Notes under the pieces: generated by a model
What the model was told of the DNA's origin: nothing
Databases searched by the model: none
What the model saw: the letters and a program-made list of their open reading frames with translations, nothing else
DNA from: Anticarsia gemmatalis
Lineage: Eukaryota > Arthropoda > Insecta > Lepidoptera > Erebidae
Assembly: GCF_050436995.1 (NCBI RefSeq)
Contig: NC_134767.1
Location: 310,001-374,000, forward strand
Length of the DNA: 64,000 nucleotides
Direction of reading: 5' to 3'
Program-made: the position numbers and the translations under genes
In this document: positions 13,101-28,100 of the stretch, piece after piece
Position numbering within the stretch: the stretch's first letter is position 1
How the letters are laid out: every line of letters begins with the position of its first letter

Positions 13101-16100
13101 AAACAATAAACCACAATTTACATTTAAGTATACATCCTTAAGTTTCATATTTAGGCTAAACATTTTCCTGTTTAATGAGTCATCAAAATAGTTAATAATT
13201 ATGAATAATTTATTGTTGTTTGTTAAATATATTGAATTTCTGAGAATATGTCTAACTCTAGGTGGTGACTAGTTTTGAGTAACTGTTAGTGAAAAACATA
13301 AGGCAAACCAAGGTAACTTGATTTATAGCGTTAATTTTCATGAAATATCCTACTAATATTATAAATGCGAAAGTTTGTGAGTTTGTGTGGATGTTTGTTA
13401 CTCTTTCACGCAAATACTACTGAACCGATTACGATGAAATTTGGTATGTAGGTAGCTGAAGACCCAGAATAACACATAGACCTTTTTATCTAGGATTTCG
13501 CAAGGGATTGACACGGGAAGGGTTTCCACGCGGACGAAGTCGCGGGCGGCTTCTAGTATATTCATAATTCTGTACTAATTAGAACGCCTGTTTGCTACGC
13601 GTTACTGTAAAACCGTAAAACTGATTTTCATGTATATAGCTTACAATATCCATTGTTTTGAGGTCTGGGGTCTCATATAGGCTACATTTTTGTAAAAATC
13701 AACCTCTAAAATAGGGAAAGGGACTTTGAAAAGTTCAAATATAATCTTGCAACGCGATATTTCAAAAATTTAATTTCTTGAAGTTTCAAATGCAATAGAA
13801 AATAGCCTGTAGGAATATTTTAATTTATTTTATGTTTTTTTCTTTGTACATCTTTTTTATAATTGTATTTTTTTTTCTTTTAGTCAATTAGTCATAGTTT
13901 AGTTTAGTATAATTATTATTTCCCTCTTAAAATAGCCTAAGCAATAATGATTCGATTGGGAATCAAATCTATAACAGTCCTAACAATGGAAATAACCACT
14001 CGGAAGCGTTGACCACAGTAGCAGTAGCCGCAGTACTTGCGTGACAGTTGTAAACAGATCAATATAAGTTTATAGTGAGTCCCCAATCGTGCCCGGATGA
14101 CACCGTTATACCAATCTAAATAATGTCTCACTCACGCAGCATAGTTCGCACTAGACTAGTGATTTAGTGCAACAAAAATTACTTATAGGTACGTAAATTC
14201 ACCAGCTGTCCTGCATGACAAGATGTATGGGTGTGAATAAAGTTAGGGAAGTTTGTAGGGATCGTAGAAGGGGAATCTTTTGGTCTCTGCATACCACCTC
14301 TATGAGAAGATAGGGTATAGTTTGGATGTATGTACAAAAGATAACGCCTATTTTACCCCAAGGTGGAAAAAATCCGTGTAATATTGGCGAGCTTATTGTC
14401 CCACTAATATATCGGACTAATGAACCACTCTATTAATCTAGTTTTAAAGGGTATTTAACGTAAAAAAGGAATCTCCCGTTGATTGCTTAACTTTTAGGCG
14501 CAGCTCAAACTGGCCGTGGTCGCAAGTTTGCATTGATTCCTAAGTTATATACATAATATAGTAAAACCAAACAGCAAATAATAATATTGTCATAGAATTG
14601 AAGAAGCATTTCTTCAGTTTGCAAACCCTAAAATAAATCTAGATTCATTTGATTGCAAAGGAATGGTTTCTCGATGCAATGCATTTCAGCGTCTTTTCAG
14701 TAGCACGACACTACAATAGGAACCATCGAGTATCGAGAGTTTGAAATGTACTGCCGAAATAGTTTCTACGACGCTAGAGGCGCTGAACCGAATGTCATAC
14801 AAAATTTTTCGATATCTAGCCGTTTGTCGGTAGTCGATAGTATTAGAGAATTGAGCTACTGATTACTTGCTATCCACTACTGTATCACTGGCATAAAGGC
14901 CCACTTGTACAGTGTGGACTGGACATTAGTGAGTCACACGTGTCGTGTAAGATCTACGACGTACTCTCATAATGCTTCGATCAATCTAGAAACACGTTGT
15001 GTACCACACATCACAACATATGTATGTACATACTATCTTCATAAACCTTTCAATGACAAATCTTGCTTTTACAAACATACATACAATGGACACAAAGTAC
15101 TTAAAAGCGGTTTATATATGTATATAGAAATGAATCCCTATTTCCCTTGGTCACGCCATTACACGTGAACGGCTGGACCGATTTCACTAATTCTTTTATT
15201 ATAAAGTTTCTTTGAAGTACGGGGATGGCTCTTAAGAAAAAAAAAACAATTATTTATAAAAATCAGCCGTTGGGCGAGACGAAATTTGTGGGGTCAGCTA
15301 GTTCCTGATAAAACGTAATTCTGAAATCATCAAGTTTGGTTCAAAATAAAGACTCAATACTAAATTATACTCTAAAATTGTAGACAAGCCCTTGATAGAA
15401 CAGTGCAAACAATGATATAAAATAGAAAATAATATTAAATAGTGTAAATAAATGGTGACTACGCTATGAATGGTATTTTAAATGACTCATAAGATAAGAT
15501 GGTTTTTATACTTATAGTTACTAGCGAACTTCGTATATTATTATAATATTTCATCACCTAATTCAGTCATTTCAGTTCAGTTTCAAAGGATTATTTTTGG
15601 ATCTTTATGTTTACTTGGATCTTGAACTATCTCCTTACTAAATATTATCAAAATCAGTACAGAGACTTAGCATTGAAATACTATGTATTAGTCTTACAGA
15701 CAAGTTTTGACATTGATAATACTAGTTTCTGCCCGCAGCTTCGTCCGTGTTGAAATAATTTGCTGGAGCAAAAGTATACATTTATGTTAAGGCGACATAT
15801 TATTAGTTACCTAAGCAAAAAAAATTGTGATGATTCACCTGAATTATCTGCGATTATTAATAGTTCGACACAGGCCAATGATAATGAAGCATAAAAAAAT
15901 ACTCAAAATCCATTCAGTAATATTAGGTGAATGACTAACAATATTAATAGAATAAAATATGTATCTAAACCGTTTTACAAGTGCAGCTAAATAAATAGCG
16001 TTATGTATTTGTCAATATAAGTATAAAAATACAATGTAATTATGAGTAATGCTACAAGTTACACAACAATTAACGATTGCATTGTCTTACAAGAATATAA

Positions 16101-19100
16101 CGTTTATTTTGTAAATAACTTTGAAATATTTATGAGTCAAGTCTTCATTGATTCTGTGGCGTGGTCGGTAGTGTATCTAACTGTTCGTCATAAGGTCTTG
16201 GGTTCAAATCCTGGGTTAGGCATAGTTCTTTTAGTCTTCTCTTATTTATATAAGAAAGTTTTTCGGTTGTAACCTGGAGTTTGGTACCGTAGCCGGTAAA
16301 TGACAATCAGCTGGTCCACATGAGACTAACGTCGTTCATGACAATACCGGGTAACCGGGTGTGTATTTTATACGCAGGGTTAAACCGGCGTAATCTTCTA
16401 TCTTAATCTAAAATCACGATATTTTCCAAAGTGGTAGGCAGAGACCAACGAACCTCAATTGGTACCGACTCTACGATGATTGCTTGCTTACTTCATTTTA
16501 TTTTACCCTTGCTTCATACACATCCATATATCTTGTCATACAGGACTGCCGTTTGAAAGCGAAATGTGGGTGTATTTCGTTTTCCCAACTCAGTCGTGTT
16601 CAGTAGCTGACAAAATACAGCGATCGGCATCTGCTAGTGTGTGGGATGCATGGATCGGTCGCTGCATCTATCTTCCGAAAAGCGACTAAATCGCCGATGA
16701 TCAAAGTATCTAGTTTGCCTCCCATAGTCTACTCCTTTGTAAATAACAAGCGTGATGTTATTGTTATTATTTCGTAAACAAATATGAAATAATTATGACT
16801 CAATACATTTTGCTTAGAATTAATTTAATTAGAAATACTAATTATAAGTATCGCTGAGGTTTTGTTCAGCTTACCAACTTTAATTATAGACATTGATGTG
16901 GTTTTTAATCCACGAATGTTCTAAGCTCTAATTGCTATTGTTCCACTCGGCTTTAAGAGTGACATAGGCGTGATACTAAGTAAAATAAAATGGTCTATAT
17001 AAAGATTTAGGCACGATTCGCTACTACATGGGACATAATATTATTAACCGGGAAACATGGCTGTATTTCATATAGCCTTAGCCTAATATTATCACCTAGG
17101 CACAGTGGTTAAGGTGGTCGACATACCACTATTAATGGGTCGGGTAGTCGCAAATTCGATTTCCACGTTGGACAAAAAATTGTTTTAGTAGTTGATTCAG
17201 GCTGTAATTGATGTCTGTTCTTTGTATTATAGTATTCGTGATACAAGGACCATTTCAAGTGAGGTTAAGTTATAATTTATCATTGAACTAATAAATGAAG
17301 AAGGATATATAACCTCCTTAGAATATTAATATACTATCGCAAATATCTTAATATCACGTAATTCACTATCAGCGATAAGGGGTGATAACGACTGTTTTCG
17401 TCGACGGCTCGATTGATAACATCACAACGTGTTATCACCGCCTTTTGTCAAATAACTACTTTAAATTTCCGTTTAATAAAGATATATAAACGTTATGAGC
17501 TCAATGATATTTGTATTGTATAAAGCCTAATACAATAAATTCATGACTATAAAAAAACGCGCGTTTCACGCAATGATCGAAGGTTTGGTTCGAACCCGAG
17601 GCAACACACCAATGCCTTTTCGAAGTTATGCGTATATTACAAATAATTACCACTAGCTCCAACGGTGAAGGAAAACATCGTGATGAAACTTTGCATGCCT
17701 AAAAGTTCTTTTACACATTTCTTTAGGGCTTGCAAAGTCCACTTCGCAGTAGACCAGCGTGGTGGACTCAAGGCCTAAACCCTTCTTCAATTCGGGAGGA
17801 CACCTTTGTCCAGCAGTGGGAAAGCCACGAGTTAAAATAGAAAAGAAATACATAGTTATAGTTATGTAGGTTTCAGGTCCGGTTATAGGTACTATAACCT
17901 CGTAATCCTACTAATATTATAAATGCGAAAGTTTCTGAGAATGTATGTTTGTACGTATGGATGTTTGTTACTCTTTCACGCAAATACCACTTAACCGATT
18001 ACGATGAGATTTGGTATACAGCTAGCTGAAAGCACAGAATAACACATAGGCTACTTTTTACTTTACTTTACTTTTTTCCTGGAGTACCCGAGGGATCGAC
18101 ATTTACACGGTAAGGGTTTCCACGCGGACGATGTCACGGGCGGGCTCTAGTTTGGTTATATTATATACAAAAGTCCCCTGATAATTGCTGGTGTAAATCC
18201 GCGTTAAATTACCGACTAGTGGAACGGTAGCGTTGTGTCACTGTATGATATATTAATACGCATAATAAAATGTTATTTCTTTATCAGTGTTATCAAAAAT
18301 AAACAGAATACGAGCGAATGTTGCGATAATCTTTTCTTTGTGCATTTAAATACATATTTGTTGAAAGGTTATTGACGGGAAGGACAGTCTGACTACTAAG
18401 TAGAAAGCGGGGATTCAGAATTTTTCTTTAAGAAAATTTTATTTTACATAATTACAAACATACATAAAATCACGCCTTTTTCCAAAATAGGTAGAAACTA
18501 GAGAACGCCTCTTGGCCCGATCTTTACAAACTTTTCTAGGCTTGTTACAAGTGCTATGCACCTGACTTTTTTGCAAGACATTTAACTCTTGTTTTTTCAA
18601 AGAATTCTTATTTAGAGTATTTTTTTTAAAGTCTAATGGCTAACTATTCTTAGGCCTTACTAATCAACAAATTCGAATCCCTCAAGGAACAAATATTTGT
18701 GCGATCCATTTATACTTGTTTCGGGTCTGGTTGTACTTTGTGTCCGTTGTTTGTATGTTTGTAAAAGTCCCTCAACACAGAAGCAATTCTTAGTTCGGGG
18801 ATTTTCTTCTCCTTTTAGAAGTCGGTTAAGAACTGTTTAAATAAAACTTATGTATACAAGGTTTACTCACAATATTTTCCTTGAACATAAACTAGATAAA
18901 TATAAATGAATCATTTTACTTATAGAATGTGATGGAGGCCCATAGCCAGTTGCGCTCACCGGTCGGTAAACGATCTGTGGGTTAAGCAAACCTTGGCACG
19001 GTCATTTGATAGATGGGTGACCGCCTAGAGGTATCTAAACTGGGCGTCTCCGTGCTTCGGAGGGCACGTAGAAAATTGGTGCCGGTTAAGATAACAGTTG

Positions 19101-22100
19101 TTAAGCCACGTCAAAAGCCTTCGGGCAGCTTGAACAACTTTGACACTAGTTTGACCACTAACTATACGATAAGAACATACAGAATGTAAGGAAATTTTGC
19201 TATTTACATGTTTAATTCGTCGCGCTATCTCGCTTGACATATGACCTGTGACGTCACGCTTGTTAGCTCTCACTCTAGGCTATTTAGGTCTTGAACTGAT
19301 AACCTAGTAAATATTGATACATTTATCTGTGGTTAATTCCCCTATACTGTATACTATCACTTGCAAATGAAGATTAAACAAGTCTTCCAGAAAGGAAAAA
19401 CCAAACGTATTTCTTAATGCTCAGTTATTTTTTTATAAGACACCGCATAAGAATTGCTCTTGTGTCGCGGGGACTTTTATAAACATACAAACAACGAACA
19501 CAAAGCACAACTAGACCCGAAAAATTGTTCCCTGTGGGAATTGAAACCACGACATTTCGACGCAATGGAAGCGGCGGCGGCGTGGCGACCTAAACCATGG
19601 CGCCACGGAGGTTACTTTGTGTAAAAATGTGGTCTTCATGTGTGTGATTTAAACAACAAACATATATGATTGCAATATGACCTATAGGTAATCGTGTGTC
19701 TAGCATTCCAGCACTGTATCGAAAGTTCACGATTGCACTGAAAGATACTGATAAAATTAATTATGTTCTCATCACATTTACAACATTGTAACGGTAGAGA
19801 GTTTATAACTCACGTCTTTCAACCTTCAACAACTCATAAGTATCATGGTTTTTGTAGTTAAATAGAAAATGTTGCACAATACTACCCCACAGCTGACTAT
19901 TTGCCTTTTTTCCTAATACGGGGGTCTGATCGTTGAGTACACCACTCTGGCCGAGTTGAGGACTATTTAACTCATAAAAATAGACTTACTTCCAGGCTGG
20001 CAACATTTTATTACGATTTTTTTACCGCCAGAAAAAGGGATAATTGGGTAGTTAACTAGGTTAACAAAAAAACGACTTGTACTCGTAAAAGGGACATCTA
20101 AAATTTATGGCTACGATTTTTTTTTTCATTTGACAGAAAGACTTGTTTACTAGCAATGAATATTTTTTCGGCACTCATTTGACACAAACGACAATACGAT
20201 TACTAGTGCCGTCCCTACACTGTATTTCTATTTCTATACCAAAATGTGTTTTTTGACATTTTATAAACAGAAGCTGATTTGAATGGTAGTATAATATATT
20301 TTATTATACACATCACTTTGAAAAGTCAGTCCTCCTTTGAGAAGTCAGTATCTTAGAATTTTGCGTAGAAAGCAAATGCCTAAACTACTATCTCTTTTAT
20401 CCATTAGTCTAGACTTGAGGAATAATTATAATTAATTAGTAATGCATCCGAGAAATTAATTGAACGTTGAGACAAAGGTCGGCGTTATCTTCATTATAAT
20501 TAGCAAATACATGTGTATTTGATAACACTGCAAATTAAACCAGTCTGTGAAATTACTAGCAATTTCTATTACATGTTAAAGAAAGAAGGCTTATACATAG
20601 TTAACGGCCGCATAGTGTTTGATCTGAGCGTATACAGCTTTGCAAGACACGTAAAAGTTCTATCAGTCTATATCAGTTATTAAACTATGTTAAATCCGGC
20701 GGCAAATACAACAAGGAGATCGTGGCTAAGAAACAACAGCCGGCGTGGATCGATTTTTAAGGTTAAGATACGTTTGCCGATGTTATTCTGTGGAAGGGTT
20801 ACCATATTATGCATACCGAGTTCTTCCGTGTTTTGGAAGGCACGTTATATTGTGGATTCTGGTATTCAGCTGCATTCGGTGAGACTGGAAGTCGACTCCA
20901 ACATAGTAGGAAGAAAGGTTAGGCGGGGGCATTGGGTATTAATAGTCATCATGGTCTTGACTTATAATATTATGTATACAAGTCGCGAGTGATTCTTAGC
21001 AATAATACCCACCTTTACACACTCTATTGCGCATGAAACAACAATCGCGCATGAAAGAGTGCGCGTATAAATGACGTGCAAAGGGAAAGGAAGGACCACG
21101 CGCCGTGCTCATCTGTCAAGCCCGCGAAGAAAATCGCGAGCGAAGAGCGCGCTGCTTTCCCGCGCGTAACCCTGCACGCTCCTAAGAACATGCGATAGAG
21201 TGTGTGTGTAAGGGCGCATTCCTACTATGTCGTGACGACAGATAATCGTGTAGTTTTAAGTGGCGTGGCTTATATGTTTAAATGGAGGTGTTCACATATA
21301 GAACGACACGACTAACTGTCGTCTACGACATTTTTTGCGGTGACGACAGATTATCGTGACAGTGGGGACGGCTAGATACCACAGTCACTAAACGATTCAA
21401 TTTTTTGACGGCAAACAATAGTTATAATGGGAACAGCTAGTCCAACGATAAATTAATCGTTACGACATAGTAGGAACGCGCCCTAAAGGTGGTTATTGTC
21501 CAAGTGGATCTACGGCACTCTGCGTAAACAATCTTCGTCATTCTCAGTCCAATTAACAGTAACAACGTACAAATTAATCAGTAAATTATTGTTTGATTAT
21601 CGTCGAATGATCTAGATGCATAATCCATCGGCTTTCTTTTATCGATTACTTTCCGTGTTAAGGACAGATAAGAGCACTTTAATATTAGGAATAAAGAAAA
21701 ATCGTGACTTTTCAAGACAAAGAAATCAATGTTCTTTTTAAAATGTTTTGGTTTTTGGTTATTGTTAGAATAATATCTATTTATCGGACATTATACTTAA
21801 TTACTTGTTTAAATAAGATCCTAGCAAATACATAATAATTGTGGTAATTTTTAAGACTACTAATCACAAGATTTGATGCTTCGGTTGAGTATTCATTTTT
21901 GGTTCAGTGCTTACATAGGTATTTTTGTTTTCAAGGAGGCTTATAGTAGTGTTGATAGTATAGATACTGGCTAGGTACAAGTCTTCAGTACATTAAAAAC
22001 CTATTTATTTTTTACTAGATGTACTCTTATCTATTGTCTGACAACTTCGTATATCTATACTAATAGCTGAAGAGTTTGTTTGTTTGTTTGTTTGAACGCG

Positions 22101-25100
22101 CTAATCTCAGGAACTACTGGTATGATTTTAAAAAATCTTTCAGTATTAGATAGTCCATTTATCGAGGAAGGCTATAGGCTATATATCATCACGCTACGAC
22201 CGATAGCAATAGGAGCAGAGTACCAGTAAAAAATGTTACAAAAACGGGTAAAAATGTTACCCATTCTCTCTTATGTGACGCAAGCGAAGCTGCGCGGGTC
22301 AGCTAGTACAAAATAAAGAAGCTGTATCAATCAAGCCGTCTTCGTCTGCGGTTCGATGAAATGCCAAATTCTGAATTTGTGCAAAAACAATGTTCTCTAC
22401 TAGTCTCTTCTGTGTTGATGAACTACAGCTTAGCTTACCAAATATGGTGAAATTAAGACAGATTTTATCATACACTCGCTATCTCGTTATCAATCGAAAT
22501 CTCTATATGGAACAGGAATTTGAAAAGTATTACGTGTTTTTTCAAATTTTTAATACAAATGTTTTTGTTGCAGCGCAAGATGACTACTACGATGACTTGG
22601 GATACCAAGATCTTCAAGATGACACCATAGACGAACTAGTCAAAGCAGAAATACAAGAATTCAGACATGAAAACGAAGAACAGAGTGATGAAGATGTGTT
22701 CGACGACTTAGCTGATTATCAGATTGAAGATAACAGATCTGTAGGAGACAAGGGCGATGCACACAGTGAAGAGAAACAGGAGCCTATGCCTGATGATGCT
22801 CCTGAAATGAACCTCGATGATTTAGCCATACAACCGGTCAAAAATGACGATACTGCTGCTGATGATGCCGATGACGAGTTCTGGAACGATCTATTTGAAG
22901 ATGGAGATGACGCATCTCTCTCTGAATCAGATGAAAAGAAAGAAACAGAGAATGATCCCGATGAGGGCATTTTTGAAGATGTAGTTGAAGCCGATGATAT
23001 TAAACCTTTACCAGTACCTGAGAAACCGCAAGAAATGTCAGTAGAAATTCAGAAAGAAGATACGGAAGTAAAAGAAAACTCTGATGAGAAGTCATTGGAT
23101 AAAGTGAGCGCAGAAAGTGCTGAGGTAGCTATAGATCAGCTAGAATTAGACAAAATCATCGAAGAAACTGGCAAACTTCTTGAAGAAAGTGACGATGATT
23201 TCAAGGCTGATTATGATTACGCGCTTGTTTCTGATGAGGATGAAAAGAGCGAAGAAGATGTGTTCTCAGAAAACAATGACGATGATGAAACTCCAGAACA
23301 AGTGTTGAGTGACCTCGATGCTGATCTCGACAAACTGTTCGAGACACTCGACAAACTAACCGATAGCGATTCAGCAGCGGCTGAGAGTAACGAGAAAGAT
23401 GAATCAGCCAATGACGTCCAAGATTATGAAGAGAAATATAACCGACCATACAAAGAAAACAATATTCTGCAATTGAGAGAGGAAATGGAGGACAACCTAT
23501 CAGAAATATTCAGTGAAAACGCCAAGGATGATGTTTCTGACGAAGACGATGATGATCAAAGTGTTGAATCAGATGCGGTGGTTAATGACAACCAAACTGG
23601 CTCCACAAAGGCTACAGCAGAAAACGCAGAAGCCGACCTTAAAGCCTACGATGATTTCGACTATTCAGAGGAAATGAAAAAGCTTTTCGATCTTGATGAT
23701 GAAGAGATTGACAAAGCTGATGAAATTATGGATAAAATCTTGAAGCATTCTTACGGAGAAGACGGCTTGGTTGATAAGGACCAACCAAAGAATGATGATG
23801 CTGAGGTATTTTTGACTACCGCTAACACTGAAGGTTTGGAGGCTGCCGCTGTACCTAGTACAACGACCGAGGCAGTACCCGAGTTACAACCCGAGGTAGC
23901 AGCTACCACCGAGGACATAGAGGCTAAATCCGATACAACTACTAAAGTGGAGTCTACAACGAACATCGAGCCTTCAACAACGCAAGTTCCAGTTGAAACT
24001 ACCAGTGAACCAGAGCTCTCCAATGTTAAATACGATCAGATAATGAGAGATTTCCGCGCTTCTCACAGCGATGACTTAGAAGTCCAATCGGATGCTAATA
24101 CTCCTATACCAATTACTCTGTCTGTTGATAAACCTACTGTTATTACTTCGCCGAACTACCCGAATGCTTTCCCTGCGAACACGAAGGTGGACTGGATCCT
24201 TGAGGGTCCGGGAACTGGAATTGAGTTCAATGTCACTCATCTAGCTCTTAACGGAGTTAGGGACAGTTATCTACTTGTGAAACCAGGTAACTATCTTATA
24301 CCTATTTAAGTTAGGTTCATTCGATTGAGCTGAATATAGGTGAATATATTTACAACCAAGCTCAGAACAAATACTCGTGTTCATCACACAAATATTTGTC
24401 CCGGGTGGGATTCGAACCAGCCGAACGCGGCGCTACGGATACTGCGGCGAGGTGACCACTTATAACACTGCGCTAAACGTGCAGTAGCTCGATTCTCTAC
24501 TACTATCGACTACCGACAACCGACCTGTCATCGAGAAATTTTGTATGAAAACCAGATCAGCGCCTCTGACGGGTGTCGTAGCAACTTTTTTAGCAGTACA
24601 TTCTAAATGTCAAAATTTCGATAGCTAGCCGGTTGTCGGTAGTCGATAGTGGTCGAGGTATAGTTTATAAGTTCTAAATATGTTGTTTTGTTTTGCCAGG
24701 TGGTGTGGACGCTAGCGGCACGGACGGTCTGGTATTCTCATTTACTCTGCGCTCTGAGCGTAGATACCGTTTCACGAACGTCAACCGTTTGTTCATGAGG
24801 TTCGACTCCGGGTCGGGGCTTTTCATGAACGGTTTTGGCGTCGTCGTCAGTGCCAGAATGCTTTGTAAGTAGCCTTACTAAAATTGTATGAAAGTAGTCG
24901 ATGTAATTCGTTAAACTAATTACGGGAAAAATTATTACAGTCGAATTGAGAACCTCCTCCTCTTTTTGAAGTCAATTAAAAATAAACAATCTCGTCGCGT
25001 CTGTCTGTTCGCAAAATACTCAAAACCTCCTTAGCAATTTTTCAATCAATAAATAAAGTGATTTTAAAGGAAGACTAGAGGCTGCCCGCTACTTCATCCG

Positions 25101-28100
25101 CGTGGAACCCTTCTCGTGTTAATCCCGATCCTTCGGTACCTCCGAGATAAACAGTAGCCTATGTGTGACTCTGGATCTTCAGCTACGTATACATATACCC
25201 AATTTCATCGTAATCGGTTGAGTAGTATTTGCGTGAAAGAGTAACAAACATCCATACATACTCACAAACTTTCGCATTTATAATATTATAGTAGAATTAG
25301 TAGGATTTTATGTTCTTTACCAAGTTTAATGTCATTCGTGTATTATATAGTGTTTATTTATGTAATTGTTAATATAAAAATAGTATAAACGTTATTAATT
25401 ATTAATATTATTATAGTCGCACTTGGCCAGCGTGGTGGACTCATGGCCTAACCCTTCCCCTTCGTTTGCGAGGTGACCCCTGTAGTGGGACAGTAATGGG
25501 TTAAAAAAATATATAGTCATGTAAAATCTAGTAATCTTAACAAAGGTGATGATATATTTCAGGGCCACTTCCAGAAATAGATGAAGACATGCCAGAACCG
25601 GAGCCAGTGCTGCGTCACCCCGAGGAGACGCTGACCCTCAGCCTCGCGGGCCTGACCCTGGCCCAGTTCGAAGACATCAGACCGGTGTTCAAGGAGCTCA
25701 TCGCTGACATGGCTGAAGAGTACATCGTTGATAATAATATTAACCGGGGACTGAATACCACGTGAGTTATCTATACTAATATTATAAAGCTGAAGAGTTT
25801 GTTTGTTTGAACGCGCTAATCTCAGGAACTACACTTCCGATTTGAAAAATTCTGAGCGTTAGATAGCCCATTTATCGAAGAAGGCTACGGTTAATTAACA
25901 TTACGCTAGGGCCATTAGGGGCGGAGTAGCAACGGAAAATCTTACAAAAACGGGGAAAATTATGACCCATTCTCTCTTATGTGACGCAAGTGAAGTTGTG
26001 CGGGTCAGCAATTATATATTAACAGCTTTAATGTGTAGTTCAAAAAATACAACTTTTTCTTCGACTTTTACAAACATACAAACAACGGACATAAAGCATA
26101 ACCAGACTCGCACAATTATTTGTGGATCGCACAAATAATTGTCCCATGTGGGAAACGAACCCACGACCTCCCGACGCAATGGTAGCGGTGTGGTGACTTT
26201 CACCACTGCGCCACGGAGGCAGTAATTTTAAGATTACCTAAATATTACACTTTTCTAATAACTGGTTTAATATAATGACAGTAACTAATCAATATGACAA
26301 TTAAATTACGTCGCAGTGTGACAAAACACTAGGTAATGTACAGGAATGTAATATTTCACATCGGTATTACAATTCAATGGCTGTGTCGATAACTTATCTA
26401 TTTATTGCTTTATTAGATTAATATCGTACACAGTAACACTATCAAATATTACAGAAACAAATATTTCATTTTAACTTTAAATATAACTAGCTGACCCGCG
26501 CAACTTCGCTTGCGTCACATAAGAGAGAATGCGTCAAAATTTTCCCCGTTTTTGTAACATTTTTCGTTGCTACTCCGCTCCTAATGGCCGAAGCGTGATG
26601 TTATATAGCCTAAAGCCTTCCTCGATAAATGGTCTATCTAACACTGAAAGAATTTTTCAAATCGGACCAGTAGTTCCTGAGATTAGCGCGTTCAAACAAA
26701 CAAACAAACAAACAAACAAACAAACAAACAAACAAACTCTTCAGCTTTATAATATTAGTATAGATAAAAGAAGTTTCGCAATTTTAAACAAATATTTTCG
26801 TAAATGTATAAAAAGATGTGAAGAAAACTTTTGAAATAGACATTGCAACTGATTTTCGACATTAGATTATGTTAATAAAAATAGTCCATTTAAAGTATCA
26901 TAAAACAATGAGTAATAATTTTTTGATGCTCAAACAAGTGATTGTACTAACATTCACCTAAATAACCAAATAAAATCAATAAAAATATTTTTTATGCGAA
27001 TTAAAACCACTTAAAATAAAATATAGTGTGTGTATCTTTATCATGCTCGCACTTTTAAACGTTCGCTGATAAAAATAAAATTTGTCAACGTGATAGTTAA
27101 TATCGCGGACAAATCTTGTTCATTGTTACTTCTACTACAAGAAAAACACGAATAAGCCGCGGAAAAAATTACACTATAATAATAATAAGTTGTGCTATTC
27201 TTTCTTCTGTAGTAAAACAAAAACGACGATTGCGTAAATCATCCCTTAACGAAGTCGCTACATAAACAATGCCTAAATGGCTTTAAAATATTTCAAGGGG
27301 TTTTTTAAAGAGTGACGTACGTATAGATTTGGTTGTTTGAATCATAAAACACCGATATAATCTTAATCTCTTATCAACAAACGTACAAAGTAACACGTAT
27401 TTGCTGTTAAAGACAAAGGAAATGACAAAATCTATCATAATCTTGCGCAAACAACACCAGTCTATCGTTCATACAATTTTATTATTATATTATTTATAGT
27501 TGTTTTCTATTGATTTGAAGTCATAACCTAGTCTAAGAGGACCTCGTGACTACTGTAAGAACAGCGGATCGATCTCTGAGGTTCTGCTACGCTTTCCGAG
27601 GTTATTCAGTGGATGGGTGCCCATATGCTGTCATTTTCGAATTAATCATTAAAGATCTTATGAATCTGAAAATCTGTTTCTACACGCAAATCTTAGAAGC
27701 TACGGAAACCTTTAAAAAAAATACTTTCTCAAAAAGAAATTAGCTACATACCTAAAAGCTCTTTTTTAATGAAAGTAAAACAGAGAATCGTCTAGTAGAA
27801 ATGTATCGCATTGCAAAAAAAATAAAATAATAGAAGTACATGAATTTGAAGTTACAAAACTTTGGGTTATATTACGTTTATTACATCCGTATTGTTTACA
27901 ATTACTGTTTTACCAAAACATTGTACCTACTTGGCTAATTTCCAAGCAAATCTAACTCATACAAGATTATTCAGTTACATCATGAACTTCTGCCTATTAC
28001 ATATACACAAAGCGTGAAGTTGTGTTCCGACAGCGACGTGGAACAATTTCTATTTATACTTGCGACTGACTCAGTTTACGGACTGACCTACATACTTTAC

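Larger units (their letters stand above)
10164..22573 (+). other. 12.4-kb first intron of the CUB gene, packed with repeats
   Basis: The intron separates the signal-peptide exon from the rest of the protein. No gene was found in it. It contains Helitron-like ends (10376, 10380-10569, 13348-13556, 15301, 17906-18150, 22054-22306), a 155-bp foldback (11103-11257), SINEs with the CAGCAGTGGGA tail (12311-12578, 17575-17832), tRNA- and 5S-headed SINEs (16155-16320, 18936-19173, 19457-19613, 20735-20930), TIR elements of one family at about 12702-12858 and 14717-14850, and nested MITEs at 20999-21501. Confidence 0.75.

Noticed and set aside
14905..15168. 87-codon open frame
   Set aside because: No domain; overlaps repeat sequence containing the SINE tail-like TACAAACATACATACAATGG.
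22390..22573. Upstream extension of the long acidic ORF with its own ATG at 22390
   Set aside because: A clear AG acceptor at 22572-22573 joins in phase to the signal-peptide exon at 10112-10163, and the total then is a multiple of three. The upstream part has a different composition and reads as open intron.
23201..23449. Minus-strand open frames opposite the acidic exon
   Set aside because: Ser-rich shadow frames caused by GAT/GAA codon usage on the + strand; no domain or splice support.
26529..26834. 101-codon open frame with a (KQTN)n tract
   Set aside because: It lies within the reverse Helitron-like element; the Lys-Gln-Thr-Asn run is only the expanded CAAA microsatellite.
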